32,557 nucleotides of DNA from JANRIC01 sp033765345. Its GTDB lineage: Bacteria; Bacteroidota; Bacteroidia; Cytophagales; Microscillaceae. Each line of letters starts with the position of its first letter. Position 1 is the first letter of the stretch. Position numbers and translations under genes: made by a program. The stretch lies in contig JANRIC010000067.1 in NCBI GenBank assembly GCA_033765345.1, positions 1-32,557 of the forward strand. The letters are read 5' to 3'. Under the pieces are notes generated by a model. It was not told where the DNA came from and did not search any database. It worked only from the letters and a program-made list of their open reading frames with translations. Positions 16,104-24,316 of this stretch are shown piece by piece.

Positions 16104-16544
16104 ATGATATTATCAAAAACTTGCGGATATGCCCTGAGGGGTATTCTTTATATTGCACGACCTGAATGGAAAGATAAAAATATTGGAATCAAGGAAATTT
16201 CAGAAGCCCTGGATATTCCCAAACATTTTTTGGGAAAAATTATGCAGGAACTTGTCAAAAAAGAAATTATTCAATCTACTAAAGGTCCAAACGGAGGTTT
16301 TTCAGCCAATGAAGAAACACTCAATACTCCTGTGATCAAAGTAATAGAAGCCATTGACGGGCTGCATGTCTTTAAAAAATGTGCCTTAGGCTTAAAACAA
16401 TGCAACGACACAAACCCTTGTGCCCTGCATTCCAAAATAAAGACGCATATCGATCCGCTTTTGGAGTCATTCAGCAATAGTAAAATTAAAGATTTGATTA
16501 CTGAGGAGTTCGGTGAACGAACCTTTCAGAACATAAGCCTATGA
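16104..16544 (+). CDS. Rrf2 family transcriptional regulator, probable iron-sulfur type
   Basis: A 146-residue winged-helix regulator. It opens with the family signature MILSKTCGYALRGILYIAR. The recognition helix region follows (about 28-62, EISEALDIPKHFLGKIMQEL) and then the wing KGPNGGFSA. Three cysteines C93, C100 and C106 (spacing CX6CX5C, GLKQCNDTNPC) match the cluster-binding loop of IscR/NsrR-type members, so it probably carries a [2Fe-2S] or [4Fe-4S] cluster and senses iron-sulfur status, NO or redox. It is transcribed alone with a long upstream region (252 bp) containing a 14-bp palindrome. No suf, isc or NO-detoxification gene is nearby to fix the signal. Confidence 0.9.
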   Translation: MILSKTCGYALRGILYIARPEWKDKNIGIKEISEALDIPKHFLGKIMQELVKKEIIQSTKGPNGGFSANEETLNTPVIKVIEAIDGLHVFKKCALGLKQCNDTNPCALHSKIKTHIDPLLESFSNSKIKDLITEEFGERTFQNISL

Positions 16545-16583
16545 ATTTTGTCTTTTAGTCATGAAGTAGTCGGCTTATCCTTT

Positions 16584-17057
16584 TTACAAAAGATGGGCTG
16601 AGTTGTCGGATGACTTTTGCTTAAAAGACAAATCCATCAAAGATACATCCACAATGAAGCGGTTTCTAAGTAGTCTTTTGCCCAATAAAACGGGAAATTT
16701 CATGTTTTCACGATCAGCCAACGTAAAATCCGTAATAATTTCCTGACCAAAGAGGACTACTTTGGTTTTGATAACATAGCGATAAGTAGCTATGCCGTTT
16801 GAGCTTTTTACTTTTCTTTCGTGAAATTCTCCAGTTCTAAATTCAAGGTCATTAAAGTTGTTATGACTTGGATCCAATAACGTGAAGCAGATATTTTGAA
16901 CTCCCCGAAAATCTTCAATTACTTTTATTCGATGGCAGTGGATTGCCGAGCTATCGGCTCCGGTATCAATTTTACAGGCAAGGTCGTAGAGCTCAAATTC
17001 AGGAAAATCACACCTATCTCTACTTCCAATGGTGATTTTTTTTACTTTTTTAGTCAT
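16584..17057 (-). CDS. rimB: RimB-like retropepsin/ATP-dependent zinc protease family protein
   Basis: A 157-residue protein of the RimK-linked DUF785/RimB family, a bacterial aspartic-peptidase fold. KIDTGADSSAIH (29-40) carries the catalytic D31-T32-G33, and PVLLGKRLLRNRFIVDVS near 125-143 is the second family signature. In Pseudomonas, RimB is a protease that acts together with RimK to process glutamate tails on ribosomal protein S6. The older name 'ATP-dependent zinc protease' is still used in annotations. It starts 10 bp after the rimK stop, so the two genes form a coupled unit. It ends near 16584 in convergent orientation to the Rrf2 gene. Confidence 0.88.
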   Translation of the reverse strand: MTKKVKKITIGSRDRCDFPEFELYDLACKIDTGADSSAIHCHRIKVIEDFRGVQNICFTLLDPSHNNFNDLEFRTGEFHERKVKSSNGIATYRYVIKTKVVLFGQEIITDFTLADRENMKFPVLLGKRLLRNRFIVDVSLMDLSFKQKSSDNSAHLL

Positions 17058-17067
17058 TCACTCAATA

Positions 17068-17949
17068 TTAATCCAATTCCGCATTCAGGCGGATGTACTT
17101 AAATATAAGACCGGCAATATCTTTTCCGGTAGCATCTTCGATGTCTTTAAGTCCGGGTGAGGCATTTACTTCCAAAATCAAAGGTCCGCGGTCAGAGCGG
17201 AGCATTTCTACCCCGGCGACCCCGATGCTCATCGCTCTTGCAGCTTTGATGGCTGCTGTTTCTTCTTCTTCCGTAAGATCGGTGGCCTCGATGATCAAGC
17301 TACGTTTTAGGCTTGATCTAAACTCACCATCAATCGACTTTCTTCGGATAGCTCCCACCACATTATCCCCTACTACCAGTACCCGTATATCCGCTCCTTC
17401 TGCTTCTTTGATATATTCTTGTACGATTACCCGGGCTTTGAGTCCGTTAAAAGCTTCTAGGACAGAGGTGGCTGCCTGCATAGTTTCAGCCAACACAACG
17501 CCCAAACCTTGAGTACCTTCCAAAAGTTTGATTACCACGGGTACTCCCCCTACTGACTCAATAATGTGAGAAATATCTTTGCCATAATTGGTAAATACCG
17601 TTTTAGGTAATCCCAGCCCTGCCTGTACCAATACCTGATAACTTCGGAGCTTATCCAAAGATCGAACCAAACCTACCGAATCTACGGTGGTAAAAACCTT
17701 CATCATTTCAAATTGACCGACTACTGCTGTGCCATAAAACGCATTGGAGGCACCAATCCGAGGGATCACAGCTGACAAACCGGAGAGAAAACGTCCTTTA
17801 TAAAAAATTACTGGCTTTTTTTTCTCAAGTTCTATGATACATTTCATCGGATCAATCACTTCAACTTCAAAACCTCTTTGAACACCAACCTCTAAAAGTC
17901 TTTTGGTGGAATACAAATCAGCATCTCTGGATAAAATAGCAATCTTCAT
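17068..17949 (-). CDS. rimK: Ribosomal protein S6--L-glutamate ligase, ATP-grasp
   Basis: A 293-residue ATP-grasp enzyme that adds glutamate residues to the C-terminus of ribosomal protein S6. It has the N-terminal pre-ATP-grasp fold (MKIAILSRD), ATP-binding K141 and the EGTQGLGVV loop (144-152), IVQEYI (175-180), ADIRVLVVGDNVVGAIRR (186-203), FRSSLKR (210-216) and the metal-binding EVNASPGL (260-267). The length matches E. coli RimK (300). It is the first gene of a two-gene operon with rimB. Whether S6 of this organism carries the needed C-terminal glutamates cannot be seen here. A related substrate is possible, since RimK-like ligases are hard to tell apart. Confidence 0.92.
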   Translation of the reverse strand: MKIAILSRDADLYSTKRLLEVGVQRGFEVEVIDPMKCIIELEKKKPVIFYKGRFLSGLSAVIPRIGASNAFYGTAVVGQFEMMKVFTTVDSVGLVRSLDKLRSYQVLVQAGLGLPKTVFTNYGKDISHIIESVGGVPVVIKLLEGTQGLGVVLAETMQAATSVLEAFNGLKARVIVQEYIKEAEGADIRVLVVGDNVVGAIRRKSIDGEFRSSLKRSLIIEATDLTEEEETAAIKAARAMSIGVAGVEMLRSDRGPLILEVNASPGLKDIEDATGKDIAGLIFKYIRLNAELD

Positions 17950-18185
17950 TCTGATAGTTTATGAAATTGACTGTGGGCTTTCCTTCAAAGAATATGAATG
18001 TACATCCCATAACACCGGATTTTCTTAGCCCTATATATCTCAATGTAGTTAATTTATTGGTAAAACAGCACAAAATTTTAAAGTTTTTAATCAATTCTAT
18101 GTAAAGAAACTATGAACAAAATTTGTCTTAAGTTAAAAATTTAACTTATTTGCCCCTAGTACTGTTATATAAAGTATAAATCTAT

Positions 18186-19082
18186 GTGTCTGTGAATAAA
18201 TTTATTTCTTTTTTTTCCAAAGTATTTTATTGGATAACTCTGCTCTCCCTGATTTTATTTTTCACCTTGCTTCTTGGGATAGAGTTTTTTGATCGGTATA
18301 TTTCTACAGAAGCGGGTACACGGTGGTTATACAAAAAAACTCCTTATTACAAAACTCTTCAAATCAAGCGCACATCTTCGGGTTTGCGTTATTTATCACT
18401 GGGCGAATCTCACAAAGAGCCTCTTTTGCTGGTACACGGAGCGCCAGGCATGGTGATGGATTGGACGGCTTTTGCTTCTCGAGAGCGAATTTATGAAAAA
18501 TACCGCCTCTTAATCGTAGATCGCCCCGGATATGGAGGTACTAAACCCAGAGGAGCTGAAAAATCTATTAAAATACAAGCCGAAAAAATCCTGGAAGTAC
18601 TTGAAGAAGAAGGTACTGCAACGGTTATGGGGCATAGTTATGGAGGTCCGGTCGTAGTAGCCATGGCGGCTTTAAAACCGGAATTGATCAAAAAAGTAAT
18701 TGGAGTAGCCGGACAGTTTGACCCTGATCGTGAGATTACCTTCAAAATATCCTATTTTATTCGGTTTGGCATCTTTAAATACTTGCTCCCCAGAATGTTT
18801 TGGGTCTCAAATGTAGAAAAACTCAGCCATCCCGATGCCCTGCGTGACCTCATTCCTCTTTATAAAAATTTGGAATGTCCCGTAGTACTCATTCATGGGA
18901 ATGCTGATGGACTGGTTCCTTATGAAAACTCGATTTTTTTGATGAATCAAATCCAAACCGACAAAGAACTGATTACCCTTCAAGGTTATGAACATCCTTT
19001 GCAAATGCAGGAGCCGGATTATCTCGTTGATTTTGCCTTAGGTAAAGTAAAAACTTTACCGCCCAAACGAAGAAGCAAATAA
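18186..19082 (+). CDS. Membrane-anchored alpha/beta hydrolase (GTG start)
   Basis: A 298-residue alpha/beta-fold hydrolase with one N-terminal membrane segment (about 16-33), probably anchored in the inner membrane. The oxyanion region HGAPG (84-88), the nucleophile elbow GHSYGG with S151, D241 in GNADGLVP and H270 in GYEHP form a complete catalytic triad. No lid domain specific to a known subfamily is recognisable, so the substrate (ester, lactone or peptide) is open. The frame begins with GTG at 18186 or GTG at 18192. An ATG at 18184 overlaps it but is out of frame and stops after three codons. The gene is convergent with the fabG-like gene. Confidence 0.85.
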   Translation: MSVNKFISFFSKVFYWITLLSLILFFTLLLGIEFFDRYISTEAGTRWLYKKTPYYKTLQIKRTSSGLRYLSLGESHKEPLLLVHGAPGMVMDWTAFASRERIYEKYRLLIVDRPGYGGTKPRGAEKSIKIQAEKILEVLEEEGTATVMGHSYGGPVVVAMAALKPELIKKVIGVAGQFDPDREITFKISYFIRFGIFKYLLPRMFWVSNVEKLSHPDALRDLIPLYKNLECPVVLIHGNADGLVPYENSIFLMNQIQTDKELITLQGYEHPLQMQEPDYLVDFALGKVKTLPPKRRSK

Positions 19083-19084
19083 CA

Positions 19085-19154
19085 AGTGGGGAGGTTTGTC
19101 GATCTCGTTTAATATCAGTTTTTTAATCTATTAACCTGGATTTCACCCCCCACT
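19085..19154. terminator. Imperfect hairpin between the convergent hydrolase and FabG-like genes
   Basis: AGTGGGG plus AGGTT (19085-19096) are matched by AACCT (19133-19137) and CCCCACT (19148-19154), a 12-pair stem with a 10-nt one-sided bulge. It fills the 77-bp gap between two convergent stops. A terminator is plausible but not clean. Confidence 0.4.
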
Positions 19155-19159
19155 CTTCC

Positions 19160-19897
19160 CTATCTCGTCACGCCACCGTCAATCGGTAGGCAAATGCCAG
19201 ATACAAAAGAAGCTTCATCCGAGGCAAGGTACAAATAACCATAGGCAATATCAATTGGTTGTGCGACTTTGCGAACGGGAATGTGCTCCAGCATACCTTT
19301 GGTAACTTCTTCAGGAATTTGGGCGGTCATCTCTGTAACTGTAAATCCGGGTGCAATGGCGTTGACAGTGATGCCAAATTTACCCAACTCGATGGCCATA
19401 GTTTTGGTCATGCCGATAATTCCGGCTTTGGAGGCAGCGTAGTTGGTCTGCCCGAAATTACCTCTTAGCCCTGTGGAAGAGGAAGCAGATACGATACGCC
19501 CGTAATTATTTTGTTGCATAAAAGGCACAACAGCTTTGGAACAATAATAGACGCTGCTTAAATTAACATCCATAACCAATTGCCATTCCTCTGGCGTTGA
19601 TTTGAGGAAACTTTTATCGCGGGTAATTCCAGCATTGTTGATCAGGATGTCAATGCTGCCATAACGCTCAAAAACTGCTTGCGCTTCCGCCGTAACCTGC
19701 TCAAAATCAGCCACAGACACCTTTTTAAATACTGCCTGACCTCCCTGCATACGAATTCCTTCGGCGGTTTCTTCTCCGGCATCGAGCAAATCCCAAATAA
19801 CAACCTGAGCACCTTCCTTTGCAAAAAGTTCACTAATGGCTTTGCCAATGCCACGGGCTCCCCCTGTAACAATGGCTACTCTATCTTTTAGCCTCAT
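19160..19897 (-). CDS. FabG-like short-chain dehydrogenase/reductase
   Basis: A 245-residue classical SDR most like 3-oxoacyl-ACP reductase or acetoacetyl-CoA reductase, which reduce 3-ketoacyl thioesters with NAD(P)H. The cofactor motif TGGARGIG (11-18), the NNAG motif (87-90), and the catalytic S140, Y153 and K157 (YAASK) are all intact. The C-terminal GGVTR ending and 245-residue length fit FabG. It is not next to acpP or other fab genes, so it is likely a second-copy reductase with a specialised role, and a definite fabG symbol is withheld. It starts with ATG at 19895-19897. The next gene upstream on the same strand is the molybdopterin oxidoreductase, which ends 133 bp away. Confidence 0.9.
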   Translation of the reverse strand: MRLKDRVAIVTGGARGIGKAISELFAKEGAQVVIWDLLDAGEETAEGIRMQGGQAVFKKVSVADFEQVTAEAQAVFERYGSIDILINNAGITRDKSFLKSTPEEWQLVMDVNLSSVYYCSKAVVPFMQQNNYGRIVSASSSTGLRGNFGQTNYAASKAGIIGMTKTMAIELGKFGITVNAIAPGFTVTEMTAQIPEEVTKGMLEHIPVRKVAQPIDIAYGYLYLASDEASFVSGICLPIDGGVTR

Positions 19898-20030
19898 TTT
19901 ATTGTATTGTAGTTTAATTTGATTATTCGTTTTGAATGTAATTGATACAATTCTATACTTTTTTTCATTTGAAGATAAATTATTTCTAAATAAAGATTAC
20001 TTGATAAAACAAAAGCGTATTTATCAGCAA

Positions 20031-22256
20031 TCACAGGATTTTTTGATCTTTTTCTAATCCTGACCAGCTATACGCTGCTTGAGGTCCGTCTGCTTTTTTG
20101 ATCTCAACCGGAATACCAGTCAAATGCGCCATTCCTGAAATCTTATCAATTTTGTCAGGCCCGTCGGCCGCCAGAATATTTACATTCACACCCTGGGTTT
20201 TTTTGGCAATACTCAGCCTCGAGGATTGATGCCCCCAACCGTGTGGAAGAGCAACGGAGCCAGGCATCAATTCTTTGATAAATTTCACGGGAACTCTCAC
20301 AGTGGCCGTTTCAGAGCTTACATCTGCCAGGTCGCCTTCATGAAGCCCCAGCTTTTGGGCATCTTCGGGATGAAGGTATAAATAATTCGTGTTGCGTTCT
20401 CCAGATACAAATTCCTCATAATTATGTGTCCAGGAATTATGGGTAGTGATTGCTCTTTTGCTGATGAGCTTGAATTTATCTTTATTTTTCAGTTCATGGT
20501 CAAAATTTGCCTCCAGTTTCTGACATTCCCGGAGCATAATCTCAGGGGCAAGTTGTACTCTTCCATCTGGAGTCAACACTCTTTTGCCCAAAAAACTTTC
20601 TAATTGATGACTTTCGCGCAGCATGCCATGAGGGCGGCGGAGGAGTTTTTTAAAGCTTTTCTGACGGGTGATGCGCAGCAGGAAATTCAGGATACCTTCT
20701 TGGGGCAATGCCGGTTCTTCGTTTTTTGATTTTTTGCGGCGGAATTTTCGGGTGATTTCAAGCAACCTTTGGGCTATCGGTGAAGCAAAGATATGAATTC
20801 CAGAAGCCCTAGCCAAATCCAGGTAAATGCTTGCCTCATCTCTTTGCTCGCCTTCGGGAGGCACAACAGCTCTGGTAGCCTGTAAATAGGGGTTCACCTG
20901 CAAGCCCAGCATCAAAGGAAAGATAAAAGGCAAATCCGGCCGCTGTAAAGGAGAAGTACAGGGCAGTACATAATGCGCCAGGCTGGCCGTTTCGCTCATT
21001 TGAATATCCAAGCAAACCAGTAAATCCAACTTTTCAAAAGCTTCCCGAAGGCGGTTCGAGTTGGCCATCGTAAGCAGAGGATTACCCCCCGTCACAAACA
21101 AGGCCTTGATTTGCTTGTCACCGGGGCTAAGAATTTCGTCTGCCAGCACCCCCCCCGGAAAAGCATCATTCACCTTAGTAAAACCACCTATGCGAGATTT
21201 ATCGGATTGCATCAAAATACCTCTTTTATGGGCAAATTTAGGGAAATCAATGACTCCTTTGCCTACCAAAGTACCTCCTTTACGATCCAGATTTCCAGAA
21301 ATGGCATTGATACATTCCTGAATCCAGAAAGACAATGTGCCATTACCGCCCATATTTACACCTGTGGAGCTATACAAAGCGGCTCCTTTTGCCTGGACAT
21401 AAGTTTGTACTATTTCTTTGAGTTTTTCGGCTGGAATGCGGGTTACTTCTGCGGTTTTTTCTGGCGGCCAAGCCTCTGCCAGTTCTTTGAGTTTGCCCAA
21501 TCCATCCATAAATTCATTCACTTTGGCGTGGTCTATCCCCTCTAATCGGATGAGTTCGTGCAAAAAAGAAAGATAAAAAAATACGTCAGTTCCTGGACGA
21601 ATGAATACGTGTTCTCCAGCAATTTTAGCAGTTTCCGTTTCACGGGGATCAATCACATAGATTTTAGCACCTCTTTGCTCCATTTCTTTGAGGTGCTTGC
21701 TGGGGTTGGGTACTTGTAAAAAGCTCCATTTTGAAATGACCGGATTAGCCCCCACGATAATTAGGCATTCGTTGTGATGAATGTCTGGGAAAGGTTGCGT
21801 AAATGGGAATCCGTACATGTGATGTGCCACGGCAAATTTATTGCTGCAATCCTGCGTAGCGGAGGAGTACAAGCTTTTAGAACCTATACCCGTCATAAAA
21901 CCCTGAGCAAAAACTGGATGTAGTACTCCAAAACCCGCCGCAGTACCTACATACATAGCGATAGAATCTGGGCTGAGTTCTTTGCGAATTGTATGTACCT
22001 TCTCTCCTATCTCTTGAAAGGCTTGTTCCCAGCTAATGCGTTGGAATTCTGTACCCACACGCTTCATTGGGTATTTGAGGCGATCAGGAGATTCATAGAG
22101 CTTGTGTTGCTTAAGCCCTTTGGCACAGGCAAATCCTCGGGTAGCCACGTGGTTTTCGTCGGGTCGAATTTGGGTAATTTTTCCATTTTCAAGGTTTATT
22201 TCCAATCCACACAAGGCTTCACAAATTCTACAGAAAGTATATTTTTTTTCTTGCAT
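20031..22256 (-). CDS. Molybdopterin-dependent oxidoreductase, bis-MGD family
   Basis: A 741-residue member of the DMSO reductase/formate dehydrogenase superfamily. The N-terminal [4Fe-4S] ligands are C9, C12, C16 and C44 (CX2CX3CX27C). The molybdenum ligand is probably C137 in ATQDCSNKF. Cofactor-binding blocks follow: IIVGANPVISKW (about 170), IDPRETETAK, GVNMGGNGT and LFVTGGNPLL. The C-terminal molydopterin-binding domain covers about 610-730 (LYLHPEDAQKLGLHEGDLADV, then ALPHGWGHQSSRL). There is no Tat signal, so the enzyme is cytoplasmic. No electron-transfer subunits are adjacent. The substrate is undetermined. Annotations for such single-subunit forms range from formate dehydrogenase to generic oxidoreductase. 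The ATG at 22254-22256 is preferred over a TTG nine bases upstream. Confidence 0.9.
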   Translation of the reverse strand: MQEKKYTFCRICEALCGLEINLENGKITQIRPDENHVATRGFACAKGLKQHKLYESPDRLKYPMKRVGTEFQRISWEQAFQEIGEKVHTIRKELSPDSIAMYVGTAAGFGVLHPVFAQGFMTGIGSKSLYSSATQDCSNKFAVAHHMYGFPFTQPFPDIHHNECLIIVGANPVISKWSFLQVPNPSKHLKEMEQRGAKIYVIDPRETETAKIAGEHVFIRPGTDVFFYLSFLHELIRLEGIDHAKVNEFMDGLGKLKELAEAWPPEKTAEVTRIPAEKLKEIVQTYVQAKGAALYSSTGVNMGGNGTLSFWIQECINAISGNLDRKGGTLVGKGVIDFPKFAHKRGILMQSDKSRIGGFTKVNDAFPGGVLADEILSPGDKQIKALFVTGGNPLLTMANSNRLREAFEKLDLLVCLDIQMSETASLAHYVLPCTSPLQRPDLPFIFPLMLGLQVNPYLQATRAVVPPEGEQRDEASIYLDLARASGIHIFASPIAQRLLEITRKFRRKKSKNEEPALPQEGILNFLLRITRQKSFKKLLRRPHGMLRESHQLESFLGKRVLTPDGRVQLAPEIMLRECQKLEANFDHELKNKDKFKLISKRAITTHNSWTHNYEEFVSGERNTNYLYLHPEDAQKLGLHEGDLADVSSETATVRVPVKFIKELMPGSVALPHGWGHQSSRLSIAKKTQGVNVNILAADGPDKIDKISGMAHLTGIPVEIKKADGPQAAYSWSGLEKDQKIL

Positions 22257-22360
22257 TTTTATCAATTTTTCAAATCTTTTTTAAGATTCCGGCGGTGTGT
22301 AATATGCTCAAAACAATGTGCTATGAAGACACAACCGGATTTATGTTTTTCACAATTAAA

Positions 22361-23032
22361 TTAAACCAGGCGCACTGCCCGAGTCATTTCCCTTTTGCCG
22401 GGAGGTCCGGGTAGGCTTTGTACTTCAAAATTAAGGTTTTTCAGGTCTCTTTTGAGCTGACCTTTGGAGGAATAAGTAACTAGTACAGCACCAGGTTTCA
22501 TGAGGGATTTGATACGTTCAAATATTTTAATATCCCAAATTTCGGGTTGTTTGGAAGGTCCGAAGGCATCAAAATAAACCAAGTCATAGCTAATATCAGC
22601 CTGAAAGTTTTCAATTTTAGCACTGGATTTTAAAAGAGTAAAATCCGGGCTGATTGCTTCTTCGGTATCCCAGGCGCATTGGTGTATTTTTCTGAAAAGA
22701 GCCTGAAGGGTTTCGTCCTTCAAAAATTGTGGATAATTAAGCTGCTCAATGAGCTGAAAATCCACAGGGATAGGCTCTAACCCGGTATAAAAAATCCGGG
22801 TGTTATTTTTTGCAGCGTGATCCAATGTCATCATGGCGTTTAAACCTGTACCAAAGCCAACTTCCAGTATTTGAATGACAGACAACTGCTTAAGTACATA
22901 ATCTAAGCCTGAATGAATAAAAACGTGCTCCGACTCTTGCCAAGCTCCCCTTCTGGAGTGATAAATCTCATTATATTCTTCACTAAAAAGCGTATGAGAG
23001 CCGTCTCCGGTCTCTTGTATCAGTAATGCCAT
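22361..23032 (-). CDS. mnmD: tRNA (5-methylaminomethyl-2-thiouridylate) methyltransferase MnmD
   Basis: A 223-residue Rossmann-fold methyltransferase that completes mnm5s2U34 in the wobble position of certain tRNAs. The signature start ETGDGSHTLFSEEYNEIYHS (7-26), with RRGAWQESEHVFI after it, matches the MnmD domain. The SAM-binding motif ILEVGFGTGLNA lies at 55-66 and the DUF752-type DAFGPSKQPEIWD near 157-169. In E. coli this domain is fused to the FAD domain MnmC1. Here it is stand-alone, as is common in Bacteroidota. The ATG at 23030-23032 is preferred, since the longer frame would need a TTG. It is divergent from crtY. Confidence 0.9.
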   Translation of the reverse strand: MALLIQETGDGSHTLFSEEYNEIYHSRRGAWQESEHVFIHSGLDYVLKQLSVIQILEVGFGTGLNAMMTLDHAAKNNTRIFYTGLEPIPVDFQLIEQLNYPQFLKDETLQALFRKIHQCAWDTEEAISPDFTLLKSSAKIENFQADISYDLVYFDAFGPSKQPEIWDIKIFERIKSLMKPGAVLVTYSSKGQLKRDLKNLNFEVQSLPGPPGKREMTRAVRLV

Positions 23033-23076
23033 AGGTTGAAATGTGATCAATCATAAAAAAAACTATTCTTTAATTT

Positions 23077-23084
23077 CAAAAATA
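23077..23084 (-). promoter_or_regulatory. Putative -7 element for mnmD
   Basis: The minus strand reads TATTTTTG, an exact TAnnTTTG match, 45 bp before the mnmD ATG. No convincing -33 TTG is placed at the usual distance. Confidence 0.35.
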
Positions 23085-23097
23085 CATATTGCACACG

Positions 23098-23105
23098 TAT
23101 ATTTG
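23098..23105 (+). promoter_or_regulatory. Putative -7 element for crtY
   Basis: TATATTTG matches TAnnTTTG exactly and ends 26 bp before the crtY ATG. It lies 14 bp from the opposing mnmD element, so the two divergent promoters would overlap. Confidence 0.4.
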
Positions 23106-23131
23106 ATCATTGTAGTAACTAAAAAAAATCT

Positions 23132-24316
23132 ATGTACGATTTTATTATGGCGGGAAGCGGATGTGCAGGAATGAGCCTGGCATATTCCCTAATCCAAAGC
23201 TCTCTGAAAGACAAGAAGATTTTGATGATCGATAAAGACCTCAAACAGCAAAATGATAGAACTTGGTGTTTTTGGACGAATGAATCGACCTATTTTGATG
23301 AAATTATCTATAAAACCTGGGAAAAAATATGCTTTCAGAGTCCTAAGTACTCAAGTTTAATCCAACTTCATCCCTATCAATATAAAATGATCAGAGGAGT
23401 TGATTTTTATAAATTTTGTAAGGATCAGTTGCTCGCTATGCCGAACGTACATTTTATTCAGGGAGAAATTCAATCTATGCAAAGTGTAAATCAAGCGGCT
23501 GAAATCGTAGTAGATGGGCAGCCCTTTCAAGGTAAATGGATTTTTAACAGCCTCCCTCCTTCTTTTGGACAAAAAAAGCAGGGCTATCATTATTTCAAGC
23601 AACACTTTAAAGGTTGGATCATTGAGACACCCAACAAAGTATTTGATCCTACTGCGGCAACATTTATGGATTTTAGGATTGAACAAGAAAAAGAAGTACG
23701 TTTTTTTTATATTCTTCCTTTTTCAGAAACAAAAGCTTTGATAGAATTCACGCTCTTTTCGGAAGAATTACTTGAACCGGAAAGTTATACCTATCACCTT
23801 GAGAACTACATCAGGGAATATATGCAAATTACTCAATACCAGATCATTGAAGAAGAATTTGGTATAATCCCGATGGTAGACCGCCCCTTGAAAGTTCGGG
23901 AAAGTGATTATATCCTTAATATTGGTACGGCTGGTGGGATGACCAAGGCAAGTAGCGGTTATACTTTTTTGAATATTCAGAGGCAGGTACAGGCTATTAT
24001 TCAGTCATTGGAAAAGAACAAACATCCATTTTATGCAGAAAAATCTCAAAATCGATTTAGGCTTTATGACAGTATGCTTTTGAATGTCATGGCTTATCGA
24101 CGTTATGAAACCAGGAATATTTTTGCCAATTTATTCCGACGTCATCCGGTTGATAGAGCATTCCGATTTTTGGATGAAAAAAGTGCTTTATGGGAAGATA
24201 TATTGATTATCAGCCAAATGCCCCCATTACCGTTTTTATCGGCTTTGGGGAGTATCATCTGGCAAAGACTATATATAGAAGCTTATTTTCTGCTACCAAA
24301 AAAGATACTCAGGTAA
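23132..24316 (+). CDS. crtY: Lycopene beta-cyclase
   Basis: A 394-residue flavoprotein cyclising the ends of lycopene to give beta-carotene-type rings. The N-terminal dinucleotide motif is AGSGCAG (7-13). The family mark DRTWCFW lies at 42-48, the middle FYILPFSETKALIEFTLFS segment at about 195-213, and GTAGGMTKASSGYTF near 269-283. These match CrtY of Bacteroidota and proteobacteria. It implies carotenoid pigment of the zeaxanthin/flexirubin-free type common in Cytophagales, though crtB, crtI and crtZ are not in this window. The start ATG is 27 bp after a -7 element. The last 34 bp overlap the end of the convergent outer-membrane protein gene. Confidence 0.94.
   Translation: MYDFIMAGSGCAGMSLAYSLIQSSLKDKKILMIDKDLKQQNDRTWCFWTNESTYFDEIIYKTWEKICFQSPKYSSLIQLHPYQYKMIRGVDFYKFCKDQLLAMPNVHFIQGEIQSMQSVNQAAEIVVDGQPFQGKWIFNSLPPSFGQKKQGYHYFKQHFKGWIIETPNKVFDPTAATFMDFRIEQEKEVRFFYILPFSETKALIEFTLFSEELLEPESYTYHLENYIREYMQITQYQIIEEEFGIIPMVDRPLKVRESDYILNIGTAGGMTKASSGYTFLNIQRQVQAIIQSLEKNKHPFYAEKSQNRFRLYDSMLLNVMAYRRYETRNIFANLFRRHPVDRAFRFLDEKSALWEDILIISQMPPLPFLSALGSIIWQRLYIEAYFLLPKKILR

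Noticed and set aside
18184..18195. Four-codon ORF ATG TGT CTG TGA overlapping the hydrolase start as a regulatory minigene
   Set aside because: Such a short frame is expected by chance in AT-rich DNA, and the GTG start fits the hydrolase by itself.
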